Below are positions 51,537-63,173 of a stretch of 64,000 nt of DNA, piece after piece. Both the position numbers and the translations under genes were made by a program. Positions within the stretch are counted from its first letter, which is position 1. Every line of letters begins with the position of its first letter. The stretch is from Anaeramoeba flamelloides. Taxonomy: Eukaryota > Metamonada > Anaeramoebidae. The notes under the pieces are model-generated. The model was given only the letters and a program-made list of their open reading frames with translations, ran no database searches and was not told where the DNA came from. The DNA lies in the NCBI GenBank assembly GCA_027625915.1, contig JANTQA010000032.1, positions 6,386,001 through 6,450,000 on the forward strand, written 5' to 3'.

Positions 51537-52202
51537 ATGACAAAAGTCGATCATATTTCTTTCTTTTTTGGGCTTGTATCGATCTGTGCGCCAAATTTAG
51601 GTTTCTTTTCGTATTTGATGGTCTATTGTTCCTTTCTGTTTTATTATCTTGTAATTGCGAACACCATTTGCTTTTTTGTTTTACGAAGATTAACTTTCTT
51701 ATTGATAACATTTTGGAGTGCAGTAATTGCACTTTGGAACGAGGGGATTCTGAAAAATATTATTCGACAGTCAAGACCTGAAGGCGCATGCCGTAGTAGT
51801 TATGGTATGCCCTCTGGGCACTCTGTCTTTGCAATGTTTTATTTGGTATGGGCAATACTCGAGATCATATTTGGCACTCGTAAGAAATGGCGTCCTGTAA
51901 CAAAGGTTGCCGTCATATTTGTGTTTCTAATAAACACTGCGCTTATTCCATATTCGCGTGTATACCTTGGTTATCATACAGTTGCTCAAGTTATTGTTGG
52001 ATCAATCTGCGGGGCTGTGTATGCAATTCTTGTTTATTTGGTACACACCAAATATCGTGTAAAAATTAAGAAATGGATTTGGAAATTTAAATTTGTAAGA
52101 AGATATGGCTTGGTTGACGATTATCTAAGAGAAGGCGAAAGACCAGCTCATGAGCGGGACACTAAAAGAAAAACTTTAGATTTGGAAATTAATAAAAATT
52201 AA
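51537..52202 (+). CDS. DOLPP1: dolichyldiphosphatase (PAP2 family)
   Basis: Removes a phosphate from dolichyl diphosphate on the lumenal side of the ER so the lipid carrier can be reused in N-glycosylation. 221 residues, no intron, several hydrophobic membrane segments. The PAP2 signature is complete: K73-x6-R80-P81 (KNIIRQSRP), PSGH at 92-95, and S140-R141...H147 (SRVYLGYH). The position after the His that is Asp in many PAP2 enzymes is Gln (TVAQVIVG), as in the DOLPP1/CAX4 branch, where the text is SRVYL.YHT..QV. NEGILKNIIRQSRPEGAC and SYGMPSGHS also match that branch. Start at the first ATG; the length is close to animal DOLPP1 (~238). Confidence 0.92.
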   Translation: MTKVDHISFFFGLVSICAPNLGFFSYLMVYCSFLFYYLVIANTICFFVLRRLTFLLITFWSAVIALWNEGILKNIIRQSRPEGACRSSYGMPSGHSVFAMFYLVWAILEIIFGTRKKWRPVTKVAVIFVFLINTALIPYSRVYLGYHTVAQVIVGSICGAVYAILVYLVHTKYRVKIKKWIWKFKFVRRYGLVDDYLREGERPAHERDTKRKTLDLEINKN

Positions 52203-52439
52203 TTCATAATTTGGACAAACAAATTTTTCTTTTTGTTTATACAAAATTTTTATTTTCCTTTATTTAAGGGCTACGCTTCTGACCTGGAGGGTATTGCTTT
52301 ATGGCGTTATATTTTACATTTACTTCTCAAAAAGAATTTTCGTTCTGAAGAAAATTAGAGAAAATCAATTACTAAATTCCAAAGTTTAAATTAACAAAAA
52401 AAATTTCTATGAGATATTTGAATGAAAATCTTATAAAAA

Positions 52440-52770
52440 AAATGAAATAAAGGGATTTTCAAGCACAAGTTCAAAATTTAAAACACTTCAAACTTGTAAA
52501 AGTAACACTAAAAACAATATTTAGAACATCTTGTAGGAATAGTTTTGTATTTTTTGATTTGAAATGGAAATTATGAAATATTTAAATCAGATTTTGGGAG
52601 GATCTGAGAAGGGTAAAAACTGAGAAAAGTGTTGGTATTCTGAAAATTTACCATTTTTTTTATAAAAGAAATTCTCAATGTTTAAATTTAACTGAGATTA
52701 TATAACCCTTTCAAGAACGTTTTTATCAATAATTTATCCTTTTTCACCTTTAAATGTTGTCATTCAATGC
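52440..52770 (+). repeat. dispersed repeat of ~330 bp, copy 2
   Basis: Same orientation and block order as 20,110-20,440; roughly three in four bases agree by eye in the better blocks. It follows the dolichyldiphosphatase stop by about 240 bases. Confidence 0.6.
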
Positions 52771-55019
52771 CAATATATGATTCAATCAATACAGAAATAA
52801 TTTAAGAAAAAGAATCACTGGCTTACGATAATTGTGGAGGTACTTTCAAAACGAATTCTTCAGACTCATTGCAAATTTCATGTTTTGTATCTAGTTCTGG
52901 TAAATACAATATTTTACTGTCAAAAGATTTGAATAATATTGTTTTGCCAAAAAATGTGGTTGATTGATTTGTTTTTCTTTTTTGTTCAATTGTAAATACA
53001 CACTAACCACAAAGTAGTAATTAAGAACAGTATTGGGTTCTGAGAAATTTTTAATTTTTTTCAAAGTTAATAAGGTATTTGTAATTCTATAGGGATAAAA
53101 TTTCATAAAATTATCTTTTTTCAAATTGGAAATATTCTTTAATCTGAATCAAAATTTAGGATTCTTAGTTTGCTTAATAACCAATAACATTTGGGATCAA
53201 ATATATAAACTGAGACCAGAAATTACAGTATGTTTCTGGGAAAAATCTATTTGTAAAAGAAGAAAAAAGGAGCATAAAGTGAAAAAATTTTCCGATTGTT
53301 TTAGTCTATTGCTAGTTGTACTTTAGCAAAATAAGGAACTTGAAGTAAAAAAAAATTGGATAAATATCTTTTTAGGTTTATTTTAAGGACTTTATTGGTG
53401 ATATTTTAAAATGTACAACAAAAATAAAAACTAAACAAAGACTAAAAACATTATTTTTGATTTTTTCCTATCTTTTTAATTATTAAATTTTCTTTTTATT
53501 GGGAATAAAAGTTAAAAACGAGGTATAAAGTCTATTTTTCTTGTTAATAATGAAATACAACAGAAAGGATAACTTAAAACTTAAAATGAAAAACAAAAAA
53601 AAAAAAATTCAAAAATGCCCAAGTAATAAAACAAATAATTCCATAAAGAAAAAACGAAATTAAAGTAATTACAGAACATCAAATGAACATACCTGTAAAA
53701 ATATCAAGCAAAACGAACAATAACAAAAAGTGCACTTACAGTGATTTTTATGAGTTCTTAATTAAAGATGTTTATTGACTTTTATGTATATTTCTTCTTA
53801 TTATATTTCATATTATAAAGCCTTTCGAATTTTAATTTTTTTTTCTTTTTCGTTTTTCCTTTTTTCTTGTTACTTTTTTGTTTTTTTTTTCCTTTTAATG
53901 GTTAAAATAATTTGGATGTAAACTTTTAATGAATAAATGTGAAATAAATGATTTTATATTTAAATTCTCCATTATAAATCTAATTAAAAGGACATCTAGA
54001 GTGTAATTTTCACTTCTTCAATAAATGAAAAAAAAAATTTTTTTTTTTGAAAAAATAGTTTTCCGATAATCTTTGGATAAAGGACCATATTCAACATTAA
54101 TCAAAAGACAATGGATGTATTTTTTATATACATTTATAATTTATTTTTGATACAAATTCTTAATATTGAATGAATTTTTAAACACAAAATTGATTTAACC
54201 AATCGATTAAATTAAAATATTGATATAGAACAAGTGTAAAAATAAACTCTAAAAAATAAAATTATTTATTGATTTTTTTTATTTTTGTAAGATTAACTTC
54301 AGTTCGTCAAATTGTTAAAATTATCGTTTAAAATACTTTTCAAAAATTTTGTATTTATAATTTAATTATTTGAGAACAACTGAAAAGTTACTTTACGAAA
54401 ATAAAAATATCATACCCAATGAATTCGGTTAACTATTGAAATTTTTAAAAGTGTAAAAAATCATTTAATCACTTGATCCCGTTTTATAGTTTTAATAAGT
54501 ATTTAACTATGAAAGGTCTCATCTTGATAATTTTATTTATTTAATTTAAAATTAAATGAGATCTTAAAATCGAAAAATTATGCCTAGCCAAGGTTTCAAA
54601 ACATTTTAATATTTAGTAGCTTTTTCATGTATCTAATAAATCGATTCATCCCTTTAAAAAAAAGTAAAGATTTCTTTTCATTTAAAATAAAAAGAATGAA
54701 AAGAATTTGTTTCTATTATTACCCTAACTAAATAATATATCATTCAGAAGAGGTTCATAATAAAAAAAAATAAAATGTTTATATCTTTATTAATGTAAAC
54801 CTAATTTGGATGAATAAAAAAACACTCTCTTTTAATGCTTAATATTTTTAAAATTTACAAAGAAAATTTTGTATAATTTTTATTGGTGGTTTTTAGTTAA
54901 TAGAGTGGTCAAAAAATAGGATTTTGGATATGATAAAAAACTGTATGAATTCCTAAAACTTGTGCTTTTTTTCTTCTTGTTTAAAAACAATACTAAATTC
55001 ATTAATTGATAGTATAACC

Positions 55020-55400
55020 TTCGAAAAATCTATTTTGGATTTTACTAATTGATATTTAAAGAAACTGTTAAATTATCAATTCAATTTAGTTCTTTTTTTT
55101 GAAATTTATTATTCTTTTTTTATTTTGATGGAAGTGAATCTTTATCGGATATTTACTCAATTTTTGGAGATATATTTTTTCGAATTTGATCTTTCATTTT
55201 AAATATTTTTCTGTTTCCATATACTAACTTTAAGAAACCAATACCATATTTATTTCTTGATTATAATCAATTTCTTTGATTAATTAATTTATAAGTGTTG
55301 GCAAAAAAAAAAACAAATTTTTTTATTTTGAAACATATTTTTAACGATATGTTGACTTATTTTAACAAAAGCAGAAAAGAATTTTTTTCAATTTTTGTTG
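55020..55400 (+). repeat. dispersed repeat, copy 1 (related to 60.5-61.06 kb)
   Basis: Shares TTTTTTCGAATTTGATCTTT, AGAAACCAATACCATATTTA and TTCTTTGATTAATTAAT-type blocks with 60,880-61,060 in the same orientation. Confidence 0.55.
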
Positions 55401-55957
55401 AAATTAAGTAGATTTTTTATACTGAATTATTTTCACACTTGAGTGTTTTTATTTTTAAAGTGTATTTTTGTTAAAAATTTCTTTTGTTGAATAAATAAGA
55501 TTTCTTTTGTTTTTAAAGAAATATATTCTTATTTATTATTTTGAAAATATTTTGGATTTAGAACTTGACAAACAATTGAAAAAATGGATCAAAACTTTTT
55601 AAAAACAATAATTCATTCAGGAAAAAGGAAATAAAGCAAGTTTGTTCTTGTAGTAATCAGATTTTTACTTTATTTTTTAATTTCAAGATGCTGGTAAAAT
55701 TTTTTGATAGTTGTTATTACATTTACTAAAAGATTTTTTTTGGTTACAAGCCCCTTAAACACATTTATGAAACTCGAAAAAATCGAAATCTAACCTCACG
55801 TTTTCCCAAAAAAACACTTACCAAACAAAATTCAAACAAATCAAAATCTTTTTAAAACATAAAAGTAATCTGATTACGTGATTTTTTATCAAGTAAAAAA
55901 ATATCATTCTTTTTTTCATTCACTTTTTAGATTTTTAGATTTTTAGATTTTAGGACA

Positions 55958-57283
55958 ATGTCCAAATATAAATCAGCTTGTAATGGGTGTAGGTTGTACT
56001 TTCCTTCAAGAGAAGAATTGATGAAGCATTATAAAACGGAATTTCATCAATTTAATTTAATAAGAAAGTCCCAACAATTAATTCCATTAACGAACGAGCA
56101 ATATGATCAGTATCTGGAAGAACAAATGGAATATGAGAAAAACCAAAAAAAAACAAGAGGGAGAGTCAAAGGAAGAAAAGCACAAAGAAGAAGAAGAGAA
56201 AAAATCAGAAGAGAACAAGAATTGACAAACATTGTTCAAGGCATATCTGGGAACAAAAAGCAGAGGCGTCCTTCTCCAAGAAAAAACCAAAATTTACAAC
56301 AAACAAACAAACAGACAAACGAAAAAGAAAACAAAAATGTAAAAGAAACAGTTAACAAACAAACGAACGAAAACACAAAGGAAAAAGAAACAAAAGAAAC
56401 AAAAGAAAAAGAAGAAAACCAAACCAAAATACAAGAAACAACAAACGAAAAAGAACAAGAACAAGAACAAAAAACCACTCAAAACAAAATGACACAAGAA
56501 GAGTATGAAGAAAACCGATTAAAGGAAAAATTAAAAAGAAATTTGTCCCAACAAGTCGGTGTTAACACATGTGCGTTTTGTGGAAAGGAATGTGGCTCTG
56601 TCAAAAAAACACTCTCGCATATGTCGAAAGTGCATTGCTTTTATATCCCAGATCTGGACTTTTTGACCGATCCCGAGGGCTTGGTGACCTACATAAATGA
56701 CAAGATCTCGCTGGGTAATTTCTGTTGCTATTGTGACAAAGAATTTAAATCCTTGGTTGCGGTGAGGGACCACATGATCAGCGCAGGCCATACAAGGATC
56801 AAAACCTCTCAGGACAATTGGGAAGAATTTGCCGACTATTACGATTATTCTTCGTCTTACACCCAAGAGGGTATTGATCTGCTTGTTGATGAACTTTTCC
56901 CAAACGAAGAGATCATAACAGAAGAAATGGAAGAAACAGTCCAAGAAACGATGGTGTCTGTGAGATTTTTCCCAAAGCCCGTTGTCGATCCAATAACAAA
57001 GGAATTACTGATCGACGGGGGTACAAGGCGGTTGGGTAACCGGGAGTTCAAGCATATTTATAAGCAAAAAATCGATTATGAAAAGGTCGAGAAAATGAAA
57101 CAGTTATTAGAAAAAAAATATCTCGCTCTTGGATGGGTTGGTTCAGACTATACCTGGGAAGAGGCTAAAAAAATGAGAAAGAAACTCAATGTACAATCAA
57201 AAAGACAAGTTAAAGAAATTAGTCAAAGATCAGAAGGATTTAATTCCCTAAGAAGATTGTATAATTTACCCACCAAACATTAG
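55958..57283 (+). CDS. ZNF622: ZNF622/Rei1-type pre-60S zinc-finger factor
   Basis: Cytoplasmic ribosome-assembly protein that helps release nuclear factors from 60S particles. 441 residues, single exon, start at ATG 55958. Finger 1: Cys8, Cys11, His24, His30 in a KSACNGCRLYFPS.. / HYKTEFHQFNL context, as in the family. Two further fingers: Cys205-Cys208/His221-His226 (CAFCGKECGS ... SHMSKVHCFYIPD) and Cys256-Cys259/His272-His278 (CCYCDKEF ... HMISAGH), followed by the EEFADYYDYSSSY box and the C-terminal GTRRLGNREFKHIYKQ box. Residues ~60-195 are a Lys/Glu/Thr/Asn-rich linker. The second N-terminal finger normally found between finger 1 and the linker is absent. Confidence 0.92.
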   Translation: MSKYKSACNGCRLYFPSREELMKHYKTEFHQFNLIRKSQQLIPLTNEQYDQYLEEQMEYEKNQKKTRGRVKGRKAQRRRREKIRREQELTNIVQGISGNKKQRRPSPRKNQNLQQTNKQTNEKENKNVKETVNKQTNENTKEKETKETKEKEENQTKIQETTNEKEQEQEQKTTQNKMTQEEYEENRLKEKLKRNLSQQVGVNTCAFCGKECGSVKKTLSHMSKVHCFYIPDLDFLTDPEGLVTYINDKISLGNFCCYCDKEFKSLVAVRDHMISAGHTRIKTSQDNWEEFADYYDYSSSYTQEGIDLLVDELFPNEEIITEEMEETVQETMVSVRFFPKPVVDPITKELLIDGGTRRLGNREFKHIYKQKIDYEKVEKMKQLLEKKYLALGWVGSDYTWEEAKKMRKKLNVQSKRQVKEISQRSEGFNSLRRLYNLPTKH

Positions 57284-60200
57284 ATCTTAAAATAAAAAAT
57301 GACTTATTCTTTAATCCTTTATTGAATAATTTTTAATTTTTTCGTTTACCATTTTATTCCAATTTTGGATCCATTATCAAGAGCGATTGTTGACACACAA
57401 AATATTATTTTAATTGTGAGCCAAAATATTTTCGTTGGTCAATTTATTTTGAATCTTTATCGATGTATTTATCAAGTTTGTAATGAAAAGTGCTCCATTT
57501 GAAGCAGATTATTTTTTGGGTTTTTAGAGACTTAATTTTTTACTCTCAATTGACCATAATTTGAATTTGCTTTTGGGACAAACATTTTTATTTTAGAAAT
57601 TTTTTATATTCATAATTTTAGTTTTGAAAAGAAATAAATATTTATGATACCATCCCATTTCAATGATACTCCATAATTTTAATAGCTGAAACACCGATTA
57701 AATTTTGATATAGATTCATTATCTTGATTTTTTTTTTTTCTTTCTTTAGTAATTCAAATGAATTATTTGTAGATGAAGAATATGACAAAATCCTCAACTT
57801 TGTCAAATTTAGAGAATTGCAAAATAACCTCAAATTTGATTAAATTTGATTAAATCAATAATACACTAAAAGAAACTTATTTGTTTCAAATTAAAGAAAT
57901 TTCAGGATTTGATTATATAAAAACGAAAAACAATTATTATTTTTTTTTTCCCAAATTTAATCTATGCTTTTTGATTAAGAGTCTATGTTCTATTTTTTTT
58001 TTTTGAAAATTGAATTTTTTATCTTTGATCCTTTGAATTCTTTCTTTGTTTTTTGATTTTTTTGTCATAAAGTCCTCTCAGTTCTTTTTTTTTGTCATTG
58101 GATTTTTATCTTAGATCCCTTGAATCCTTTTTTTCGTTGTTTAACTTTTTTAACAAGGATAAATTTTATATATTTTTGTTATTTCCATTAGTTGTTACTG
58201 TTATTCTCTGAGTTTTTTTTTTTTTGTTTTTTGAATTATGAAATTAAGATCCAATGAATTATTTTTTCAATTTTTTGGTAATTGATTACAGGGAATTTCT
58301 TTCATTAATAGATTTTTATTTTTTTCAACTCAAAGAAACCTAGTTTCATAGTATGGTTTTTTATGACAAATTTATACTTGGGTATGTGATAAATTCCCAA
58401 CCTTGTCACTCAGACCCTATCAAATTATACAATTTCAAGAAAAATAAAAAGTTAAAAATTATTCAAGCACATCAGTGGGAGTTTCGAATGTCTATTTCTC
58501 AATTTTACTTGTAAAAAAAATTATTTTATTGAAAATTCTTTTTTTTTTTAATAATTGATATATTTATTTTAAAATAAATGACATTCTCATTTATTTAATA
58601 TTTATTTGCTTTTTCCAGATTTTTTTTACTATTTCATCTTTTTAGAAAGAAAAACAAAGAAAAACTTACTTAGAAACAGAATCAAATGAAAACAGACCAA
58701 AATCATGCAAATTTCAGTGCCTCGGTACATTTTAATAAAAAAGAATCAAATTTACCCCAAAATCATTAACACTAAAAAAGATCTTTCACACTTGAATTTA
58801 TCATTCTGTTATTAGGGCACTGATCGAATTCTCACATCCATTCAAATTAGGAGTCTTATATATTTTATTTGTGAAAATTATTAGGATTGTAACAAGCCAA
58901 TAAAATAAATATATGCAACAGATCAAGGAGTTATTATATTTTTGAAAATAGCTACTTTAAACCAGAGTTATTTGAAATCAGAAGTATAAGTGTTATAAAG
59001 ATATTTGGGAGAGTATTATCATTTTTTAATAATAATCGGAGTTTCTATAATGATTCCATTTTTTAAATTTTTAGAATTACATAAATTTTAAATTTGGAAT
59101 CATAAAATAAATGGGATTTCGATGTAATAAGTTTTTATCAAACTTTTTCTATGAGTTAAAGTTGTTTTTCGAAAGTGTTTTTTTAAAACTTTAAAAATAA
59201 TTTTATTCTAACTCCTTGTAATCAGTAAAAGAATATTTTATTTATTACCAAAAATCTATTTAAAATCACCGAAAGATCCATTGATCTCATTTCAAAGAAA
59301 AACAATTTTCTTATGAGGAATTACAATAAAAATTTTACATTGATGAAAAGATGATTAAAACTAAAATTATATAAGAAAAACCTAAAATATTATTTTTTTT
59401 TGAGACATCTTGAAATTCATTATTAAAATTAAAAAAAAAATTATTTATTTATTAAGAAATTTTGAGAATGGTGGTATTCTTTGAAAACCCAAATTTAAAG
59501 AAGAAATAATTTGAGGTTAATCATTCAAATAAAAAAAGAATTATTTGATTCCTTAGAAACAAAAGTAGAATTATTCGAGGTTATAATGAAAAAGAATCAA
59601 AATGTGAACTCTGATAAAAATTCAAATTTCCAAATATAAAAATAATATTTTTATGTGGAAAGGGTACAAATATCTATAAAAATAGAATTCTATTTATTTT
59701 TTTTTCTATTTGAGGTAAATTTTAAATTATCAAATACAGTAAGTTCAATTTTTAAGGTATAAAATTTCAACCAAATTCAGGGTACAAAAAAAATCTTAAA
59801 GTGTATTTTTTGGAATTTTTGCAGAATCAAACGATTTTACTAGAATTTCAAAATTTTGTAATTAATTTGAGATTTTTTTTTTGTGACTTAAATTTTGTTG
59901 ATTGTTTGTGTTTTATAATGTCGAACTAACTGTATTTTTTTTTTTAGAATTTTCAGTTTTAGCATTTCACTTTTCAAAAAATAAAACTGACAATTATTAT
60001 AATAGTGTAGATTCAAATACATTTATTATTTTTAAATAATTCTCATTTAGGAACACCTTAACAGTAATGAATTGTAAATATTATTATTTTTTTTATTTAT
60101 AAATGGTTTTGCTGTGGCCCTTTTCTTTTTTTATTTATGAGAGTAATCCCTCTTGTTTCTTTTTTTTTTTTTATTTTATTTTTAACCCTTTATTTATCAA

Positions 60201-60670
60201 TTTTTTTATTTTACATCACATATCAGTTTTATATATTCCGATTGTAAATCAATAATTTATATAACATTTTATCTTTATAGCTGTCCCAAGATTACCATTT
60301 ATTTTGGAAAGTAACGAATGGATAAAATTTTGGTTTCCTTAACCTACAATACGGTTCTTTTACAATTCATAAACGAAAATTTTAATTTCAATTTCTGGAA
60401 TATTTCTCTATAGTGAATAAAAAATAATTCGTGCTCAACAACTATAATCAGTGTTTCAAAATTTGATCCATGATTTTTCTTCTTCTTGTTCATATGCAAC
60501 ATTCAATTTACTACCCAATAGTATACCTAATAACAAATCAATTTTGAAAGTAAACTCCTTGATATTTTCAGTAAAATTTAAATTAGGAAGGCAATTTGTT
60601 GTAAATTTTTAATTTTTTTCAATTTTTTTGAAATTTTGTTTTTTTTGATGATAAAGATATATAAAAAATT
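57284..60670. other. AT-rich gap, no gene seen
   Basis: T-rich stretches at 57.9-58.3 kb repeat the phrase GATCCTTTGAATTC/GATCCCTTGAATCC, hinting at an old short tandem. A 36-codon frame at ~58,704 is not supported. Confidence 0.4.
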
Positions 60671-60853
60671 TTAAGGGACTAATCTCTATATTAATTTTTT
60701 ATCTAAATTTAATCAAGATTTTGAGATTTTTTTAAGCCAATTACTTAGGTATTTAAAATCTCCTGTTTATTTTCAATATTAAACATATTTCTAGATAAGA
60801 AATCCTTATTTAGAAATTGTTCAAAAAAAAAATAATAGAGACTAGTCCCTTAA
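60671..60853. mobile_element. 183-bp TTAA-flanked inverted-repeat element
   Basis: TTAA at 60671-60674 and 60850-60853 bracket GGGACTAATCTCTAT on the left and ATAGAGACTAGTCCC on the right, inverted repeats with one mismatch. The shape is that of a small TTAA-targeting MITE. The end sequence resembles the ~1-kb TTAA family in this window. Confidence 0.78.
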
Positions 60854-61070
60854 CAAAAATTTACTCCATCTTTTGAGATAAATTTTCGAATTTGATCCTT
60901 TATTTTTAGAATTTCTTTTTAAATAATAGAACTTTGAGAAATCAATACCATATTTAATTAAGGTTTATTGTTGGTTTCTTTGATCGGTTAATGTATAGGT
61001 CTTTTATAACAAAAATAATATACTTTTTTTTTTGAAACATTGATAAAAATTTTCAGCACACTTTATTTGA
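60854..61070 (+). repeat. dispersed repeat, copy 2, next to the 183-bp element
   Basis: Matches 55,150-55,330 (TTTTCGAATTTGATCCTTTA, AATCAATACCATATTTAATT). Upstream similarity seems to continue on the other side of the 183-bp element, as if that element had inserted into this repeat. Confidence 0.5.
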
Positions 61071-61487
61071 ACAACAGTAGTTTATATTTGGTTAAACCTA
61101 AAAATCTTCACAAAGTCAATTAGGAACGATATTTTGCAAAGAATTATTCAAGCTACTTTGACTTCCTTCATGAACTTTGAGATCAAATTTGAATTAGATC
61201 AATCTGATTTTAACAGAAGTTTATTTACAAAGCAAGAAGAAAAGATAGAGAAAGCGTTTACACAAAAATAATTAGTCAATTAAAAAGAAAAGAAAGAAAA
61301 AAGTTCTCTTTTTTTTTCAGAATTAAAAAAAAAACAACCAAAAAGAAGAAAATAAAGGAAGACGAATTTAAAGATCAAATTGTTCTTTATTTTTATGAAG
61401 AATTTCTATTTTGAATTCAGAGGAATTATTGTTGTCTAAAGTGTGACAACCAGCAAATGTTCTCCTAAGAAACACAAAGACTAAAAA
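61071..61487. other. 3' flank of eS25, no gene seen
   Basis: AT-rich. No supported exon or RNA gene. Confidence 0.45.
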
Positions 61488-61952
61488 TTATTTTTTGCCA
61501 TGGGCGCGTGTGTAGATTAATTGTTTGTTATGCTTAATAACTGGTTTAATTTTCTTTTCTTTTTCAAGTTCAAGAATGGCCTTCCTTGCCAAAGAAACAG
61601 AAATTTTCATTCGATCGGAAACAATACCTGGTGTGATGACTTTATAGTTTGGTACTATAAGGTTATTATAAGATATTAAAAAAATTTTTTTTTTGTTATT
61701 TTTTTGAGAAAAAGAAAAAGAAAAAGAAAAAGTTTAAACAAAAGAAAAAAAAAAAAAAAAAAAAAAAGCAAATAGAAAAAAAAAAGAAAACAAACCTTCT
61801 TTGTAAAGTCTGTCCCAAGTTTCTTGATCCATATAAGTGGTTCTAATAACCTTTTCTTGGACCTTTCCTTGAGTCCACTTCTTCTTTTTTTTCTTTCCTC
61901 CTTTTGCTTTAAGTTGGGCGGCTTTTGATTTTGGTGCTTTTTTTGGTGGCAT
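61488..61952 (-). CDS. RPS25: 40S ribosomal protein eS25 (two exons)
   Basis: Small-subunit head protein. Exon 1 is 61952-61796 ([20 protein letters not shown] ... TWDRLYKE), ending in phase 1 at donor GTTTGT. A 141-nt intron follows, and exon 2 is 61654-61488 after CTTATAG. The junction reads [18 protein letters not shown], then [20 protein letters not shown] and a TRAHGKK end. 107 residues, the family's size. Basic N-terminal tail and winged-helix core are both present. Frame read-through of the intron gives only a Phe-rich tail. Confidence 0.96.
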
Positions 61953-62159
61953 TTTAGAATTGTTAGATTAACGCAAAAATGAAAAAAAGAGATTGAGAAA
62001 TATTTTGAAAAAAAGAGGTCCTGTGAATAAGTGGAATACAAAGCAAAAAAAAAACGACTTAAAGCCTTTTTGGGTTGATTTTGAGAATAGCAATCTTTTT
62101 AAAATGAATTTAGAGATTTAACAAAGACACTTCTGATCATTCAACTTTGATAAACTGTT

Positions 62160-63173
62160 TTAAGGGATTAACTTCATCAGAGATTCTTTCATAATCAAAG
62201 TACTCTGTAATTAGGTGTAAATAGTATTCGGTCTATATGGTTCAAATTGTTCTAAAAACTCTACTGTTATTTTCCAATTAATAAATGAAAAGTTTTATTT
62301 CTATTTCCTAAATGAATTTTAATGATTAGTGCTAAAATCAAATAAAAAGAGTAAAATTTTTATCTTAGAGTTCAAGAACAATAATTAATTTATTGCCTAA
62401 AAATATCATTTCTAAACAATTTTCTAAATATCTTTGCGTTTTCTTCAACTTCTAAAAGTAGAATAATATTTTGGAATTTGAACAAAAAATTTTCATTTAT
62501 TAATTGGATAATAAAAGTATTTGAAATCTTATTGTTAATAAATTATTTACATTTTTTTTTACTAATAATCACTATTAAAAATTATAATTTAGAAATTTTT
62601 TTTTATCATTCCTTTCCAAATCTCAAAATAGAAACTCGAAATAATAAAAGTATTCGAGTATTAAATTATTCAAAGTTTGTGCTTTCAAAAGTAACGATTT
62701 TTTAATTTATTCATTCCAATAATTAACTCAATAATCATCAACCTAAAAAACCAATGATTGATTAGTTTTGTTTCCTTTTTCTAAAGTTAATTTTAACATC
62801 AATATATTTCAAATTTTTTAGATATAATTTTTCAAAAAAATCTATTGGTTAATTATTAAATTTTTTAGAAACATTGAATTTTTTAGCAATCAAGATTTTG
62901 CCACAAATTTAAGAAGGATATTTTACAACTTTGAAGTCTGAATATTGATAATTCAACCTTTTAAATTTGTGACGGAATCAGATTTTTTTCTGTAATTATT
63001 GTGTTTTTTACTAAAGCGAGGATCATTTTTCATTGAAAAAATCAACAAATAATAATATCTGACAAATAGATTTTTTAGAGACATTTAAACCATGGTGAAC
63101 TCATTTGATTTACATCCAATAACAACATACCTTGATCTTAGACTTCTACTATTTGGTATCTAATTTCTTTAGT
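62160..63173 (-). mobile_element. TTAA-family inverted-repeat element, copy 4 (~1,014 bp)
   Basis: Begins TTAAGGGATTAACTTCATCA on the plus strand. Read on the minus strand, its core (AAGGTTGAATTATCAATATT / CAGACTTCAAAGTTGTAAAA, ATAATTAACCAATAGATT) and its other arm (AAGTCTAAGATCAAGGTATG / TTGTTATTGG) match the other copies. Inner TIR words GGTTCAAATTGTTCTAAAAA and, opposite, TTTTTTAGAGACATTTAAAC are visible. Orientation is opposite to the other three. Confidence 0.72.

Larger units (their letters stand above)
52203..55957. other. intergenic with repeats, no gene seen
   Basis: Holds copy 2 of the 330-bp repeat (52.4 kb) and copy 1 of the 55.0-kb repeat. The 66-codon frame at 53126-53326 has no domain signal. 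A (TTTTTAGA)3 stretch lies at 55,926-55,952 just before the next gene. Confidence 0.45.

Noticed and set aside
53126-53326. 66-codon frame as a gene
   Set aside because: No domain signal and no supporting splice or start context.
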